Source: Collariella sp. IMI 366227 (taxonomy: Eukaryota; Ascomycota; Sordariomycetes; Sordariales; Chaetomiaceae). From it: a stretch of DNA of 64,000 bases. The notes beneath the pieces were generated by a model. That model saw nothing but the letters and a program-made list of their open reading frames with translations, had not been told where the DNA came from and ran no database searches. The position numbers and the translations under genes were made by a program. Shown piece after piece: positions 33,701-45,138 of the stretch. Location: contig JAPEUS010000008.1 of NCBI GenBank assembly GCA_027946355.1, forward strand, positions 62,001-126,000. Reading direction: 5' to 3'. The first letter of the stretch is position 1. Each line of letters opens with the position of its first letter.

Positions 33701-36700
33701 GGCGTCAAGAGCGAGACGTAAGAATGTCTACTGGCGGACGAGCAGCGCGTTGCTGGCGTGATTCGCTGCGGATCAATAGCTGGCGAAAGGAAATACCCGA
33801 GAGCTGGCGACGATCAGTCAGAACAGAGATTATCCTACCTTCGGGACCGCCAGAGTCGAGATGAATTGTTTGTCGAGGGGGAAGCGGTGGGCAGCAAGCA
33901 GCCGGAGTTCGCTGGCATCGAGGCAAACTCGCAGAGGCGGTGATGTCGATTGCTGGAGCTCTGGAATGCACTGCATCACTGATGATGGGTTTCCGGGTTG
34001 TCCTGCCTTGAGAACACGTGAAAGAAGTCGCAGGATCCGTGCTCCTTCGAACTCGAATGGCATCGCAGCGAGGAAGGCAAAGGATTGGGCTGTTACCGGC
34101 CTCAACGATCTCCATCAGTCAACTCGAGGTTGTGAGACAGCTCCCCCTGTGCTCGGCAGGGCTGGAGAGGACCGTATGTCGTCAACGCTTGGGACAAGAA
34201 ACAGCCGAGGTGTGAAAACAGAGAAAAGTTTTGACGTTTCACAATGGAAATCGAAAAAATCCACCTCAGTTACAACCGGGAAGGGACGTTGGGTGCAAAC
34301 TCCACCTTCCTTCCTCCATTGCGTTGCAGCGTCTCAGACTGTGGTGGAGGGTTGCTTGCTCTTGCCGCGTCACAGAACAGCAGCGGGGCTTCCAGCGCGT
34401 TAAGTGGCTGCAGGGCTGCGCAGAGGCCACACACCGCGCCTGCCTCCCTGAACCTTCCATTGACATGAACTGGAAACGTCGGCCAAGAGAAAGAGTTTTC
34501 CATCCTGGAACCGTCACATCGTTCTGACTTCTGAGTGGCTGTCTTTGAGATGATCGACGTCGCTTGCTTTGTTCTGACGACAACCTGCTGGCTGTTTCAT
34601 ATCTTGCCTCTCTTGCCTGCACCACTCGACGCTGACCGGGCATCGCGAGGCTGACCTGCGGTGTCCGAGAAGATGCCACTGTCACGCTCTCAGCTTGTGA
34701 GACAGTGTTTGAGAACTGCCCAAGTTTTGGCTGGGTCGCTCTTGTGGTTCCTGTTGTTTCCCGCTCCCAAACTTGGCTGGCTAACGGTCTTAAGACAGCA
34801 CAATATTTCCGGGATGAGATCTAAATCTACGCATCAAGAAATGAGGGTCTCATGATGGCCTGGACACGAGAATCAATGCTATTATCGACAATTGGCTGAC
34901 ATAATTCGCCGAGTGTTTTTCTTCCTCATGCGTCTTTCGCCCAGCAATGTGCATAACAGAGCCGCGCTGCGCATTTTATCCGGGACCTCGCTACCGGGCG
35001 ATCACCTGCGGTGGCGGGCTTTGCTCTGCTGATGAGGCAACTAGCATGGCCGTCGATCGACCTCAGTCAACTGGATTCGCGGACGTTGACGCCGTTGATG
35101 GCGGCCGCCTGTGATACAGGTGGCCTCAAGATTCTTTGTGCCTTGCAGCGCTGCAGCTGCCATTGTGACTGGCCACCCGGAGAAGGGTGTCCAGGACGAC
35201 AGATGTGACATGACCGTTCTGCAGGCGAATGGGTGTCTCCGATTTGCCGTTCGACAACGCGCTTTCGACCAGGCTTCTCGCTCTGCACGTTGTGTGGAGG
35301 GAGGCCTTGGTCGTCGCTTCGGCCTATCAGGACTGTCGACACCTCCACGGCCGGGTTTCTGCGCCTGTCCGCTGCCTCCCGTTGGTCGACGACGACGCAC
35401 TGCGCCCGCCCAAGGGCGAAAAAACGCAGTTGTGCGTACGACCTGAAGATCCAGCTCCGTCGGGATTGGACGCTATGCACAGCTATCACTCGCGATTACG
35501 AAGGCCCAGAGCGCACAGGCAACCACTGGAATGGGATCGATGCGAGAACTGGATTCTGCATTCTCCCATTCAGCGCCCGCGATAGCGAGCTGCGGAGTTC
35601 GAGAACAGCCGCTGATGACGGACGAGACACCCAGAGCGGAACCGAGAAGACAGCTCCACCAAACAGACGAGCTCACTCTTCGGTGGAGGAGCTGTGAGGA
35701 GACAGAGAGGAGCAGAGAGGAGACAGATGTTGGTGGTGGTCAGAGGATGGTGGGGGGCAGGCCGAAGAGGTTGCTCTTCTTCAACGACCAGCCCATGGCG
35801 GGCCCAGCACCACCCATGGCCCAACACGCCCTCGGCTGGCTGGCTGGCTGGCCATCTGCAAGCACCGCCCACCCGCTAGCAAGTCTCTCGGTGGGCCAAT
35901 GTACCCTCAGTTCAATGGTACATCCGGGCTGCTTGGCCGGACCAGTCCCGATTTAGAATTTCTGGGAATCACTGCGCCATCCTCCACCGAGAAACCCACC
36001 CATCTGATGTTGCCTCCTCCACCTTGCCCCAGACATGCAGACAGGGGTTGAGGAGACGAGTGGGCCAGTCCCTGGCCGGTCCCCGTTGATGCTGGTCCTG
36101 GTCCTGATCCCCTGTCGCTCCAACAAGCGAGACGGCGGCATGGTGGGCTCCCTGCCAGCAGGCGGTCGGTCGAGCCACCATCGGTCACTGCAACCTCTCC
36201 GCCGTTGATCTTGTGTGGGCAAGACGCTTCGTCTTGTACATATCCACAAGGGCTTCCCTCCTCTGGCGCCCCCTCCTTCGCTCTCCACATGGGCAGATCT
36301 GTCGACCTGGACGCGTGATCCCTCTTTCTTCTTCATTTACCTCTCGGTTCTTGTTTCTTTCCAGTCTCAAGTCTTTGGAATCCAATTCCTTCCACTCTTT
36401 ACAGGCAACTCGGCAGCAGCCAGACGCATACTCACCGTATCCCATCCTTCCCGGCTCCATGCGACGATAGCGAAGATACAGCAACAGAACGGAAGCAGTA
36501 GAGTGTGTAAGAGTGACAGAGAAAGACTACACTCAGACGAGTTCATGTACAATCACCTCGACCGAGACTCATAACCGGCCAGTTGCTTGAACAACTGCCA
36601 TCCATTCCTTACCCACGGAACCGAACCACACCATCATTTGGCCACTGCCACCCACGACGACCAGCACTTGTACACTACGCCGGTATATACACATACTTAA

Positions 36701-36814
36701 TAGTTGAACGACAACGAGACAGACAACCAACAGCCACGATAGTCTTACCGAGACAACACACTTTGACCTGGTGGGTGGCACCTCCAGTCGGGGACGACGG
36801 TGACGAGAGACGGG
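30779..36814. other. Long gene-free stretch upstream of the Msn2/SEB1 gene
   Basis: No frame in these 6 kb has a recognisable motif. A GGCT tetranucleotide run lies at 35834-35852 and a GAGGAGACAGA-type purine repeat at 35695-35730. The last 600 bases are pyrimidine-rich and probably include a long leader of the stress factor, with TTTCCAG-like acceptor sites near 36357-36363 that could end a leader intron. Confidence 0.45.
35834..35852 (+). repeat. GGCT tetranucleotide microsatellite
   Basis: Just under five GGCT units in tandem in non-coding DNA upstream of the zinc-finger gene. Confidence 0.7.
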
Positions 36815-38829
36815 ATGCTGATAACAACAAGCAGCACCACAGAAATGGAGGCCATGATGACACCACAGTCGGCAGGCCCTGCCTTCTTCTTCTACAGCCC
36901 AGACCCGAGCCCGGAGGGCCGGCAACACGGACGCTTTATCCCGCAGCAGCACCCGGCGATGCAGCAGATGAACATGCTCCCCGTCGTGGCTCCCCTGCCG
37001 TCGACGCCCGTCTACTCGCGGCCGGGCTCGTCATGCTCGCAACCACAGCTGCTGCCCAAGGGCTGCTTCACCAGCCTCCCAATGCTCCCCTCCACCCTGA
37101 CGCCCCTGGCATCGCCGATGCCCCTCGCCCACAAGCCGACGATCGTGCTGGACACGGAGTTTTCTGAGGTCGACGGGCTCTACTCGCCCTCGACGCCGCC
37201 TCTCTCGTCGTCGGGCAGCGCCATCAGCAGCCCTGGCAGCTGTGACATGCTCCAGACGCCGTTGAACCCCATGTTTTCCGGTCTCGATGGCAAGGAAGCG
37301 TGCGGCATGGACGGCGAGCTCGAGAGCTTCCCCGCTCTGGACTGGTCTGCATGCGCTTCACCACCACTGACACCTGGTATGCCTCCCTCTAATTTTTGTC
37401 CTGGCTTTTGGTTTTTTAATCACTGTCGTGTTGGCCTGTTCCTCTGGGTTGAGAAAACCGAGGTTGGGGTTTGTGATTACATTTTGTTGGATGGATTGTT
37501 TAGAGATGGCCCATGCTTCCCATTTCGGCGACTTTCTCTCGCACCGAAATTTATTTTTGGGACTTGCCAGTGCTGACCTGAAGTGCAACAACAGTGTACC
37601 TGCCTTCGCAAGCACAGACAACCAAGATTGCCCCACTCAACACACAAGCGTGCGATCTTCTCTCTCCCGCGTCCACGTGCCCTTCGCTCTCACCATCTCC
37701 CTCCCCTTACGCCCGCTCCATCTCTTCAGACGATTTCTGCGACCCAAGGAATCTCACCGTCGGCACTGTCAACTCGACTCTTGCTCCCGAATTTTCTGCC
37801 CTGCCCACTCTTTGCGCCGGCGAGGACGAAGACCAGAAATTTGTGCTCAGGGGCGCCACACCTTCTCTCTCGCCCTGCTCAACCTTCGAATCCTTCGAAT
37901 TCACATCGCAGCTCTGCAACAGCACGCTCCCTTCCTTTGACGCGCTCTCCGATCTCGACTCGGAGGACGATTTTGTCAACGGCCTGGTCAACCTGAGCGA
38001 CTGTACTGCCACTCACATCAGCCGGTCACGTGCCAGCTCCGACGCGCTCTCTCTCAGCGCGTCGAGCTACCTCTGTGGGGACGACTCGGACGACTTTGAC
38101 GTTTGCGACTCTTTTGCTGCCGACAGCCTTCTGAGCCCAGCCAGCTCCTGCGACGACAGCGACGAGCACAGGAACAAGAGGCAGAAGAATTCCAAGGACA
38201 GCTGCTGCAAGCCCACCATGAGCACCGCAGCCGAATCTCACTCGGGGACCACCCAAAGCCAGACCCCCCCTGCCAACCAGGAGACCTCCAGCAACACCAG
38301 CAGCTCTAGCAGCGAGAGCAAGGACAGCGCTGAGCCGCATTCGGGCTCTGAGGGTTCAACCCCTCTCCCTGCGCCAACCACCCGCCGTGGCCGCAAGCAG
38401 TCGCTGACCGAGGACCCCTCCAAGACGTTCGTCTGCGACATCTGCAACCGCCGCTTCCGGCGCCAGGAGCATCTCAAGCGCCACTATCGCTCGCTGCACA
38501 CCCAGGACAAGCCGTTTGAATGCACCGAGTGCGGCAAGAAGTTCTCTCGGTCTGACAACCTCGCCCAGCACTCCCGCACTCACGGGTCCGGCGCTATCGT
38601 CATGAATTTGATTGACGACCCGGAGGCGCTGGCCGCTGGTGGCATGTCCCACGCCTTCCCCCACTCAGTCATGATGGGCGGGTCGGGCCTGATTCCCGGT
38701 GACGAGTACCACAATCTCGGCAAGGTCCTCTTCCAGATTGGCTCCGAGGTGCCTGGCAGCGGAAGCGAGTCCTCTTCCTCGGATGAGGGCAGCGACAGCG
38801 GCAAAAAGAAGCGCAAGAGGTCCGATTAA
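36815..38829 (+). CDS. seb1: Msn2/Msn4-type stress-response C2H2 transcription factor (SEB1 homologue)
   Basis: Nuclear activator that binds stress-response elements (AGGGG) in response to osmotic, heat or oxidative stress. Exons 36815-37376 and 37595-38829 give about 598 residues; the 218-nt intron runs from GTATGC to AACAACAG. The N-terminal AFFFYSPDPSPEGRQHG block resembles the opening of filamentous-fungal homologues. Two fingers lie near residues 465-515: CDICNRRFRRQEHLKRH and CTECGKKFSRSDNLAQH, matching the Msn2/SEB1 recognition helices. A long Ser-rich acidic region precedes them. After the fingers comes GAIVMNLIDDPEAL and a basic KKKRKRSD end that could act as a nuclear signal. An ATG at 36845 (MEAMMTPQ) is an alternative start. 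No frameshift is seen. Confidence 0.92.
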
Positions 38830-40832
38830 TTTCGCACACCTCTTGTTGCTTCTTTCTCCCTCCCATCGAGGAGGGACCTTAAACTTTCGCTTCTCCGCAC
38901 ACTCTTCACAATGCCGATGGTCTGCGCACTTGGAACGTGCCGTCGCCATTGATGCCGATAACGACGATTGATGACTTCAGCCTTGGCCATGGGGATATTC
39001 ACATTTGCACTGGGGAAAGGTCATCATCAGCATAACAGGGGGGAAATCACTCCATTGAGACGCCGGCATACGACCAGGGAATTTTGGTTTTCGCATACAA
39101 CCGGCGCTTTCTGCCCGAGGCTGGAGGGATCTACATATGCATCACACAGTACACTAGCGGAGGATGGATCTTTCAATTTTTTTGGCGTTTACTTATTCGC
39201 CCTTCCCCGAATGTACCATCATTACTTTCTCTGCACCTCTTGACTCTTTTCTCTCTTAGGAGGGCGGTGGTCTGAAAAGTACACCATAAATTTGGAGGAA
39301 GGTTGGGAAAGAGTAGATGGCTGGCGTGGGAGGAGAGGACAGCGGCTGATTTTTTTTTTCTGCACACTCTTCTTTTTTGAGGGGGTGGTTTCAGCGCACA
39401 CGAATTTCATGGCGGACTTTTTTTTCTTTCTTTTTTTTTTTCCTTTTTGGTTTTGGCGAGTTTCTTTACGCTCGTTGTAATTGTACAGCTCAAGACGGAG
39501 CAGCAGGCTCGCTCAACTGTCGCGGGCTTTGGGACAAACTTCACACAGTTTTCACCTTTGATTCTCTTGGGATGGAGGGAGTGGGGACTTTTGGGCCCTG
39601 GGGTTGTGATTTGATTTGGGAGCGTGCTTGTTGTATGTTTAGTGTTTTGGAGTGGTCTTTGGGACTTTTACTTCGTAACAGTTGCTGTCCTTCTCTCTGC
39701 CTGGGCCTCTGAGCCTTCAAGATGTCTGTGTCTGGAATGATCTGCCGGTCTCGGACCTGCGAGGTGTTTTGCGTGTTGGTAGTTGGAAGAAATTGATGTG
39801 CTGGATCTGTAACTCTACTCCCCAAGCTTGATAAAATAGTCATGATAAGTTGAGCATAGTTCCTAAACACTATCAAGAAGATCACCGTCGTCTTGTGGGG
39901 TTTGTCATGTCTCAACTGAAACAGCCGGGGTGAGTGAGATGAGTCCCATCACACCCTCCCTCGACACAACTCAAGAACAAAACACATGATCCAAATCCTC
40001 TGTGCCTCTGCACAATTTAAAATGAGAGACGCTCGTTTCCGCGCTCTCGGTTCAGTCAAATCCTGCAGCGATCGCCGCCAAGGATCGATGGAAGGAACGA
40101 AGCACGGCCTCCCTTCCGTTTTTGATCTGTGGCAACAATCGTGGCGGGACCTTATTTCGCGTGTCATTTGCCGGGACGCCGGGCACAACAACAAAAATTC
40201 CACTGTTTTTCTTTTCTTTTTCCTTTTTTCCTTTTTTTTTAGCATCCTCGCTGTCACCCAAGCTCAACGCCGAGTGGCGGCCATCACCATGAAATTGGCT
40301 GGATCCCAGAGAACCACCCAGCCGGGGCGGCCCCACAACCCTGACGGGCGCTAGCGAGATGTGCCAAATGCCCCGAGATGCCACCCCTCCACCAAAAATG
40401 CCATCCACAAACTCCACCAACATCAATCGATGTCTGCTGCGAGATTCGGCGGCGCCCGATCCAGATTTTTGCGCGAACTCGAAACCCAGTGGGAAGGATT
40501 TTCCGCTGCTAGACCAAGCAAGGGCTTCAGAGTCAAATCTCGGCAATCTCGCCAGCCCGCTTGATTTGCCGCTGCCGGCAGTTGTGGGAACGGGAAGACG
40601 AAGAGAGAAAAAAAACTCTTTGTGCTTCTGCTCGTACGAACCTCGTTCCTGACCCTCCCGACATGACCTGACGCGGCCCCAAACCGCATCTCTTCGTATC
40701 CACGCGCGGGACGATCCGGTGAAGATTGTCCCCGGTTCATGGTTCTGGGTCGGTTAGCTTGCAAAAGCTCGAAGTACCGCTCCAGCAGAGTGACAACCTC
40801 TCCAAAACATCCCGGACAGACACCTCGTTAAG
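38830..40832. other. Intergenic region with several T-rich tracts
   Basis: Runs rich in T occur near 39347-39361, 39419-39450 and 40206-40242. The region separates two plus-strand genes and holds the SEB1 3' end and DPH6 promoter. No gene is supported. Confidence 0.5.
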
Positions 40833-43522
40833 ATGTCGTCGTCCCAGACCGGTGGGCTCAACGTGATTGCCCTTGTCTCAGGCGGCAAGGACAGCTTCTT
40901 CTCGCTGCTCCACTGCCGCGCCAACGGCCACCGCGTCGTCGCCCTGGCCAACCTGCATCCGCCCCTCCCGCAGAAGCACCACCAAAACCCAAACCTCAAA
41001 CCCCAACAACCCGGCACCACCTCCCACCACCACCCCCGGCAGCCACCATCTCCGCCACCCCAGCGGCTAGTGCCGCCGTCTCAATCCCTTCCAGCATTCA
41101 AGACCCCAGCATCCAGCACCCCAGTACCCTGCCACCATCCCTCACCCGTCCCACGCCAGTGGACCATCAGGAAATGAGCCTTCCTCCACCGCAGATGAGG
41201 ATGAGCGCCAGCACCAGCACCATGATGAGGAGGAGGAAGAAGAAGACCTCAACAGCTTCATGTACCAGACAGTGGGCCACCAACTCATCCCGCTGTATGC
41301 CGAGGCTACTGGTATTCCGCTGTACCGGCGGGCTATCACCGGGGATACGGGAAGGCATGGGAAGGGTATTCGCATTCCAGCGCTGGCGCCGGGGCGGGGG
41401 TGGTGGTGATGGGGGTTGGGCTCGGGGTGGTGAGCCCGGTGGTGACGGGCAGGTGAATGGGGATGGGAGGATGCGGATGAGACAGAGTCCATGATACCAC
41501 TGCTGCGGGAGGTTATGAAGGCGCATCCTGAGGCGAACGCGCTTTGTGCGGGTGCGATTTTGAGTACGTACCAGCGCACGCGGGTTGAGTCGGTGGCGGT
41601 TAGGTTGGGGTTGACGCCGTTGGCTTATTTGTGGAAGTTTCCTGTGCTTCCCACCCCCGGAGGGACAGGATTGGACGCCCAGCTGCTGGATGACATGGCG
41701 GCTGTGGGCATGGAGGCGCGGATTATCAAGGTTGCGAGTGGTGGGTTGGATGAGGAGTTTCTGTGGACGAATGTGGCCAGCTACGTGGGGAAGAATAGGG
41801 TTGTGAGGGCGATGAGGAGATTTGGGAGTGCGGAGACCGGGGCGGTGATTGGGGAGGGGGAGAGTTTGAGACGCTTGTGCTTGATGGGCCGAGGGGTTGT
41901 TTAGGAAGAGGATTGTGGTTGGGGAGGAGGGAGGAGGGTGGTGAGGAGGGGGCGGGAGTGCGTGGTTGATGGTCAGGGGCGACGTTGGAGGAGAAGGAGG
42001 GGAGAGGAGGGGTGTTGTGAGAGTGCCTGAATTGGTGGATGCTAAGTTCTCTGGTGTGTTGGAGATGCTATCTCAGCCTGAGAGCGGCGACTCTCATGAG
42101 GATATCCAGCCCAATCCGGCAGGAGACAACTACCCCCTCCCCACTCGGAACTCTCCAACCACCTCCCACCTCCCCTTCAACACTGGCACTTCACCGCCAC
42201 CGCCCCCTCCCCTCCATAATCACCCAAACCCACTCCATCCTCACCCAAGTGCGGCACCGCCTCGCCCAGCACTCTCTCCCCCACTCCTCCATCCTCTCCG
42301 CTACCGTCCTCCTCCGCCGCATGTCCGACTTCCCCACCATCAACAGCATCTACGCCGCCCTCTTCGACGCGCCCAACCCCCCGTCCCGCGTCACCGTCTC
42401 TTGCGGCGACTCCCTCCCGCCATCCTTGGATATAGCCGTCTCGCTCACCGTTCATACCGGTCTGGAATCTGCGGGTGACCGCCAGGGTCTGCATGTGCAG
42501 TCCCGCTCGTACTGGGCGCCGGCGAATATTGGGCCTTATAGTCAGGCTATTTCAATACCTATTTTTAGCCTGGGGTCGTCATCAAACAGTACGGATGGGG
42601 GAGCGTCTTCCTCAGGTGGTCCGAGGCTGGTTAGTATTGCGGGACAAATCCCTCTCATCCCTGCTACCATGGCGCTCCCGGCCGACGGCGAGGACAGCTT
42701 GACGCTGCAGCTTACCCTCTCGCTGCAGCATCTCTGGCGGATTGGAGTTGAGATGGATGTGCAGTGGTGGACGAGTGCTGTGGCGTACTTTCCAAGGTCT
42801 GAATTTTCGGACGAGATGGTGGCCAAGGCGAAACTGGCTGGCAGGGCTTGGAAGGCGGCACATGCTGGGAAGTCTGAGGGTGATGACGATGTGGAGGATG
42901 ATGAGAGTGGTCCGGATCTGTGGGATAGGAGGTATAACCCGGAGTATATGAGCTATGCGGGCGGGGAGGGTGAGGGGAAGAAGGAGAGGCGCATACCTGA
43001 CAGGGAGGTTCTTGCGGCTTCTTCTTCGCAGTTAGCAGTGGGGCGTGTGATACCGCCGCTGTTTATCGCTGAGGTTGAGGAGCTGCCGCGGGGGCGGGGG
43101 TGGAGTGGCACGCCCATTTGGGGGTTGCGCAGGCTGAGGAAGGCAGTGTGGTGGTGAGGGATGTGTGTGTGCCTGGGCAGCGGGAGAACGAAGTCGTCGC
43201 TGTTTGGCAGGTCATCGTCAAGGGACGGGGGACGAGCTTCGTGCAGACGGCTGTGGCGGAAGGGTTTGGCAACGGTGACGCTGGCAGCTGGTGTCGTCAA
43301 GTTGCGAAGGAGGCTTTGGCACACCTGGGTGAAGGCGCCTCAGCGTGTGAACCTGCTGCCGTGGTGAGATATGTGGATGTTGAGGCTTTGAAGGCGGGTG
43401 GTGAATGGGTGGAGGGCGAGAATCTTGGTCCAGTGGTCCCATGCAGATCTCTCTGGAATGGGGATGGAGAGCGGCTTGCTTTGGTGACGTTGTATCAGAG
43501 TGTGTTTGAGAAGGACAGCTAG
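40833..43522 (+). CDS. DPH6: Diphthine-ammonia ligase DPH6 with C-terminal RidA/YjgF-like domains, heavily frameshifted
   Basis: The cytosolic enzyme uses ATP and ammonia for the last step of diphthamide formation on elongation factor 2. The start reads MSSSQTGGLNVIALVSGGKD, with the PP-loop ATPase motif SGGKDS. Conserved blocks follow: MYQTVGHQLIPLYAEATGIP, LYRRAITG, NALCAGAILSTYQRTRVE and LGLTPLAYLW. The C-terminal half carries RidA-like segments (RSYWAPANIGPYSQAI; VSIAGQIPLIPA) and ends LVTLYQSVFEKDS. These blocks lie in order but in different frames. At least seven frame changes are needed, near 40960, 41150-41185, 41391-41475, 41856-41860 (G5), 41893-41896 (G4), 42150-42190 and 43090-43100 (G5). 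Most are explained by one missing base in a G or C run. No introns are evident. The corrected length is about 900 residues. Consistent domain order argues against true decay. Confidence 0.88.
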
Positions 43523-43955
43523 GAGACTGACAAGGAATGAGAACGACCGGGCTCTGAGCAACCTAGTTGGCTTTGAAGATAATCAGCATGAGTAAGATCC
43601 TCCGGACGGTATAACAGCACCAAACTGTTCCAGTCGTATGGCTTCTTCTACCACCACCCATCTCCCTCCCTTTTCTCTGATTGACACCGAGAGATTTTGG
43701 GTGTGTACATGTAGGATTAGCGCCTGGATGTTTGACTGTGACCTCAATGAAATGGACCCTGTTCAACCAACATCGCGTTTCTCAAAAATCAAAACGTAGT
43801 CATCACAAACTGATCTTTACTCATAAATCTAAGCGTCTTTTAATTAAGCATTTTCTCTTTACCAAAATCTCACCTCCAACCCTCCTCCAGATCTCAGCCA
43901 GCAAACATCGGTCTTCAAACAACGAGCAAGCACACACACCACCGACACTCCCACC
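43523..43955. other. Short intergenic space between DPH6 and the G-patch gene
   Basis: About 430 bases between two plus-strand genes, A/T-richer in the half nearest the G-patch start. Nothing else is visible. Confidence 0.5.
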
Positions 43956-45024
43956 ATGAGTTTTCTCAACTCAAAACCGGTGCCCCCCAACCAAAATGAC
44001 TCCTCATCAGAAGAAGAAGATTACATGAACATGACCTTCGCCGACCCCGTTTCTTCCACCTCCCAAAACACCAAAGCCGAAACCTCCCTCCAACGCCGCC
44101 TTCGCCTCCGCCGCGAAGCAGAAGCCCGTTCCCGTCCCAAATCCAAATCTGAGCTCGCAGCCGAGGCCGAAGCCCGGCGCGAGGCGGCCTTATCTCAGTC
44201 TCTGTTTGACACCCAGCCGAAGAGCAAGGGACTGGCGATGATGTCGAAGATGGGGTTTAAAGCTGGTGGAGCGCTTGGCAGGCAACAACCCGTGCCTGCC
44301 CCCGCGGGTCGTGGTGAGGTTGGTGGTGGAAGTGAGGGGGCGAGGGTGGTGAGGGGCGGGGGAAGAAGGTACAAGGCCCGCGGACGGAGCCGATCAGGAT
44401 TGAGATCAAGGACGGGCGGGAGGATTGGATTGGAGAGCGAGCGGAAGCGGAGGATGCGGGAGGCGTTTGAGGAGGAGGGGAGAAGGTTAAGAGGGCGAAG
44501 GTGGATGAAGGGGAGTACAGGGAGAGGTTGAGGCGGGAGAGGGAGGAGGCGAGGTGGGAGAGGCAAGGTCGCGGCGGCGCAGAAGGTTTGTGAGAGGATG
44601 GCGGGAGAGAGGGAGGATGAGGGGGTTGATGGGGAAGCAGGGAAGGGGAGGGGAGGCTGTTGAGGGGTATTCCGGTTGTTTGGAGGGGTTGGTGAAGGGG
44701 AGGGAGGAGAAGGAGAGGGATAGGAGGATGAGGTATGATCTGGAGCAGGGGCTTGCCAGGCTGCCGACATATGAGGATGCGGAGGAGGATGAGGATGATA
44801 AGAAGGCGCTGGGGAAGAAGCATACAGCGTATGTTACCGCGGAGGATTTGGATGAGGAGGATACGGAGCTGGAGGATTTCAATGCTTTACCGCCGGACGA
44901 GAGGTTGCAAAAATTGGTGGAGCACTTGCGCGAGGAGTACCACTATTGCTTCTGGTGCAAGTTCGCATACCCGGATGAGGAGATGGAAGGCTGTCCTGGA
45001 TTGACGGAGGAGGACCATGATTAA
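43956..45024 (+). CDS. G-patch domain protein of the GPATCH11/CCDC75 type, frameshifted
   Basis: Probable nuclear RNA-processing factor. The ATG at 43956 follows CCACC. The acidic start (SSSEEEDYMNMTF) is followed by a charged coiled stretch and the G-patch SKGLAMMSKMGFKAGGALG at about residues 90-108. Then come TEPIRIEIKDGR, GIGLESERKRRMREAFEEEG, a long Arg/Glu-rich coil and the C-terminal zinc-like module YCFWCKFAYPDEEMEGCPG ending in EEDHD, typical of this family. These parts lie in more than one frame: breaks are needed before 44400, near 44480 and between 44570 and 44650, all in G-rich DNA. The corrected protein is about 355 residues. Its 3' end is 114 bases from the end of the convergent PPR gene. 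Confidence 0.82.
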
Positions 45025-45138
45025 GAGCTCTTCACTATAATAATACAAAGGAGTAAAGTGGCATATCACAGGCCAGATCAAGGACTATGAGGTGTTCACA
45101 GAGTTGTGTTACATCATATTGTACATGCACCCATAAAC

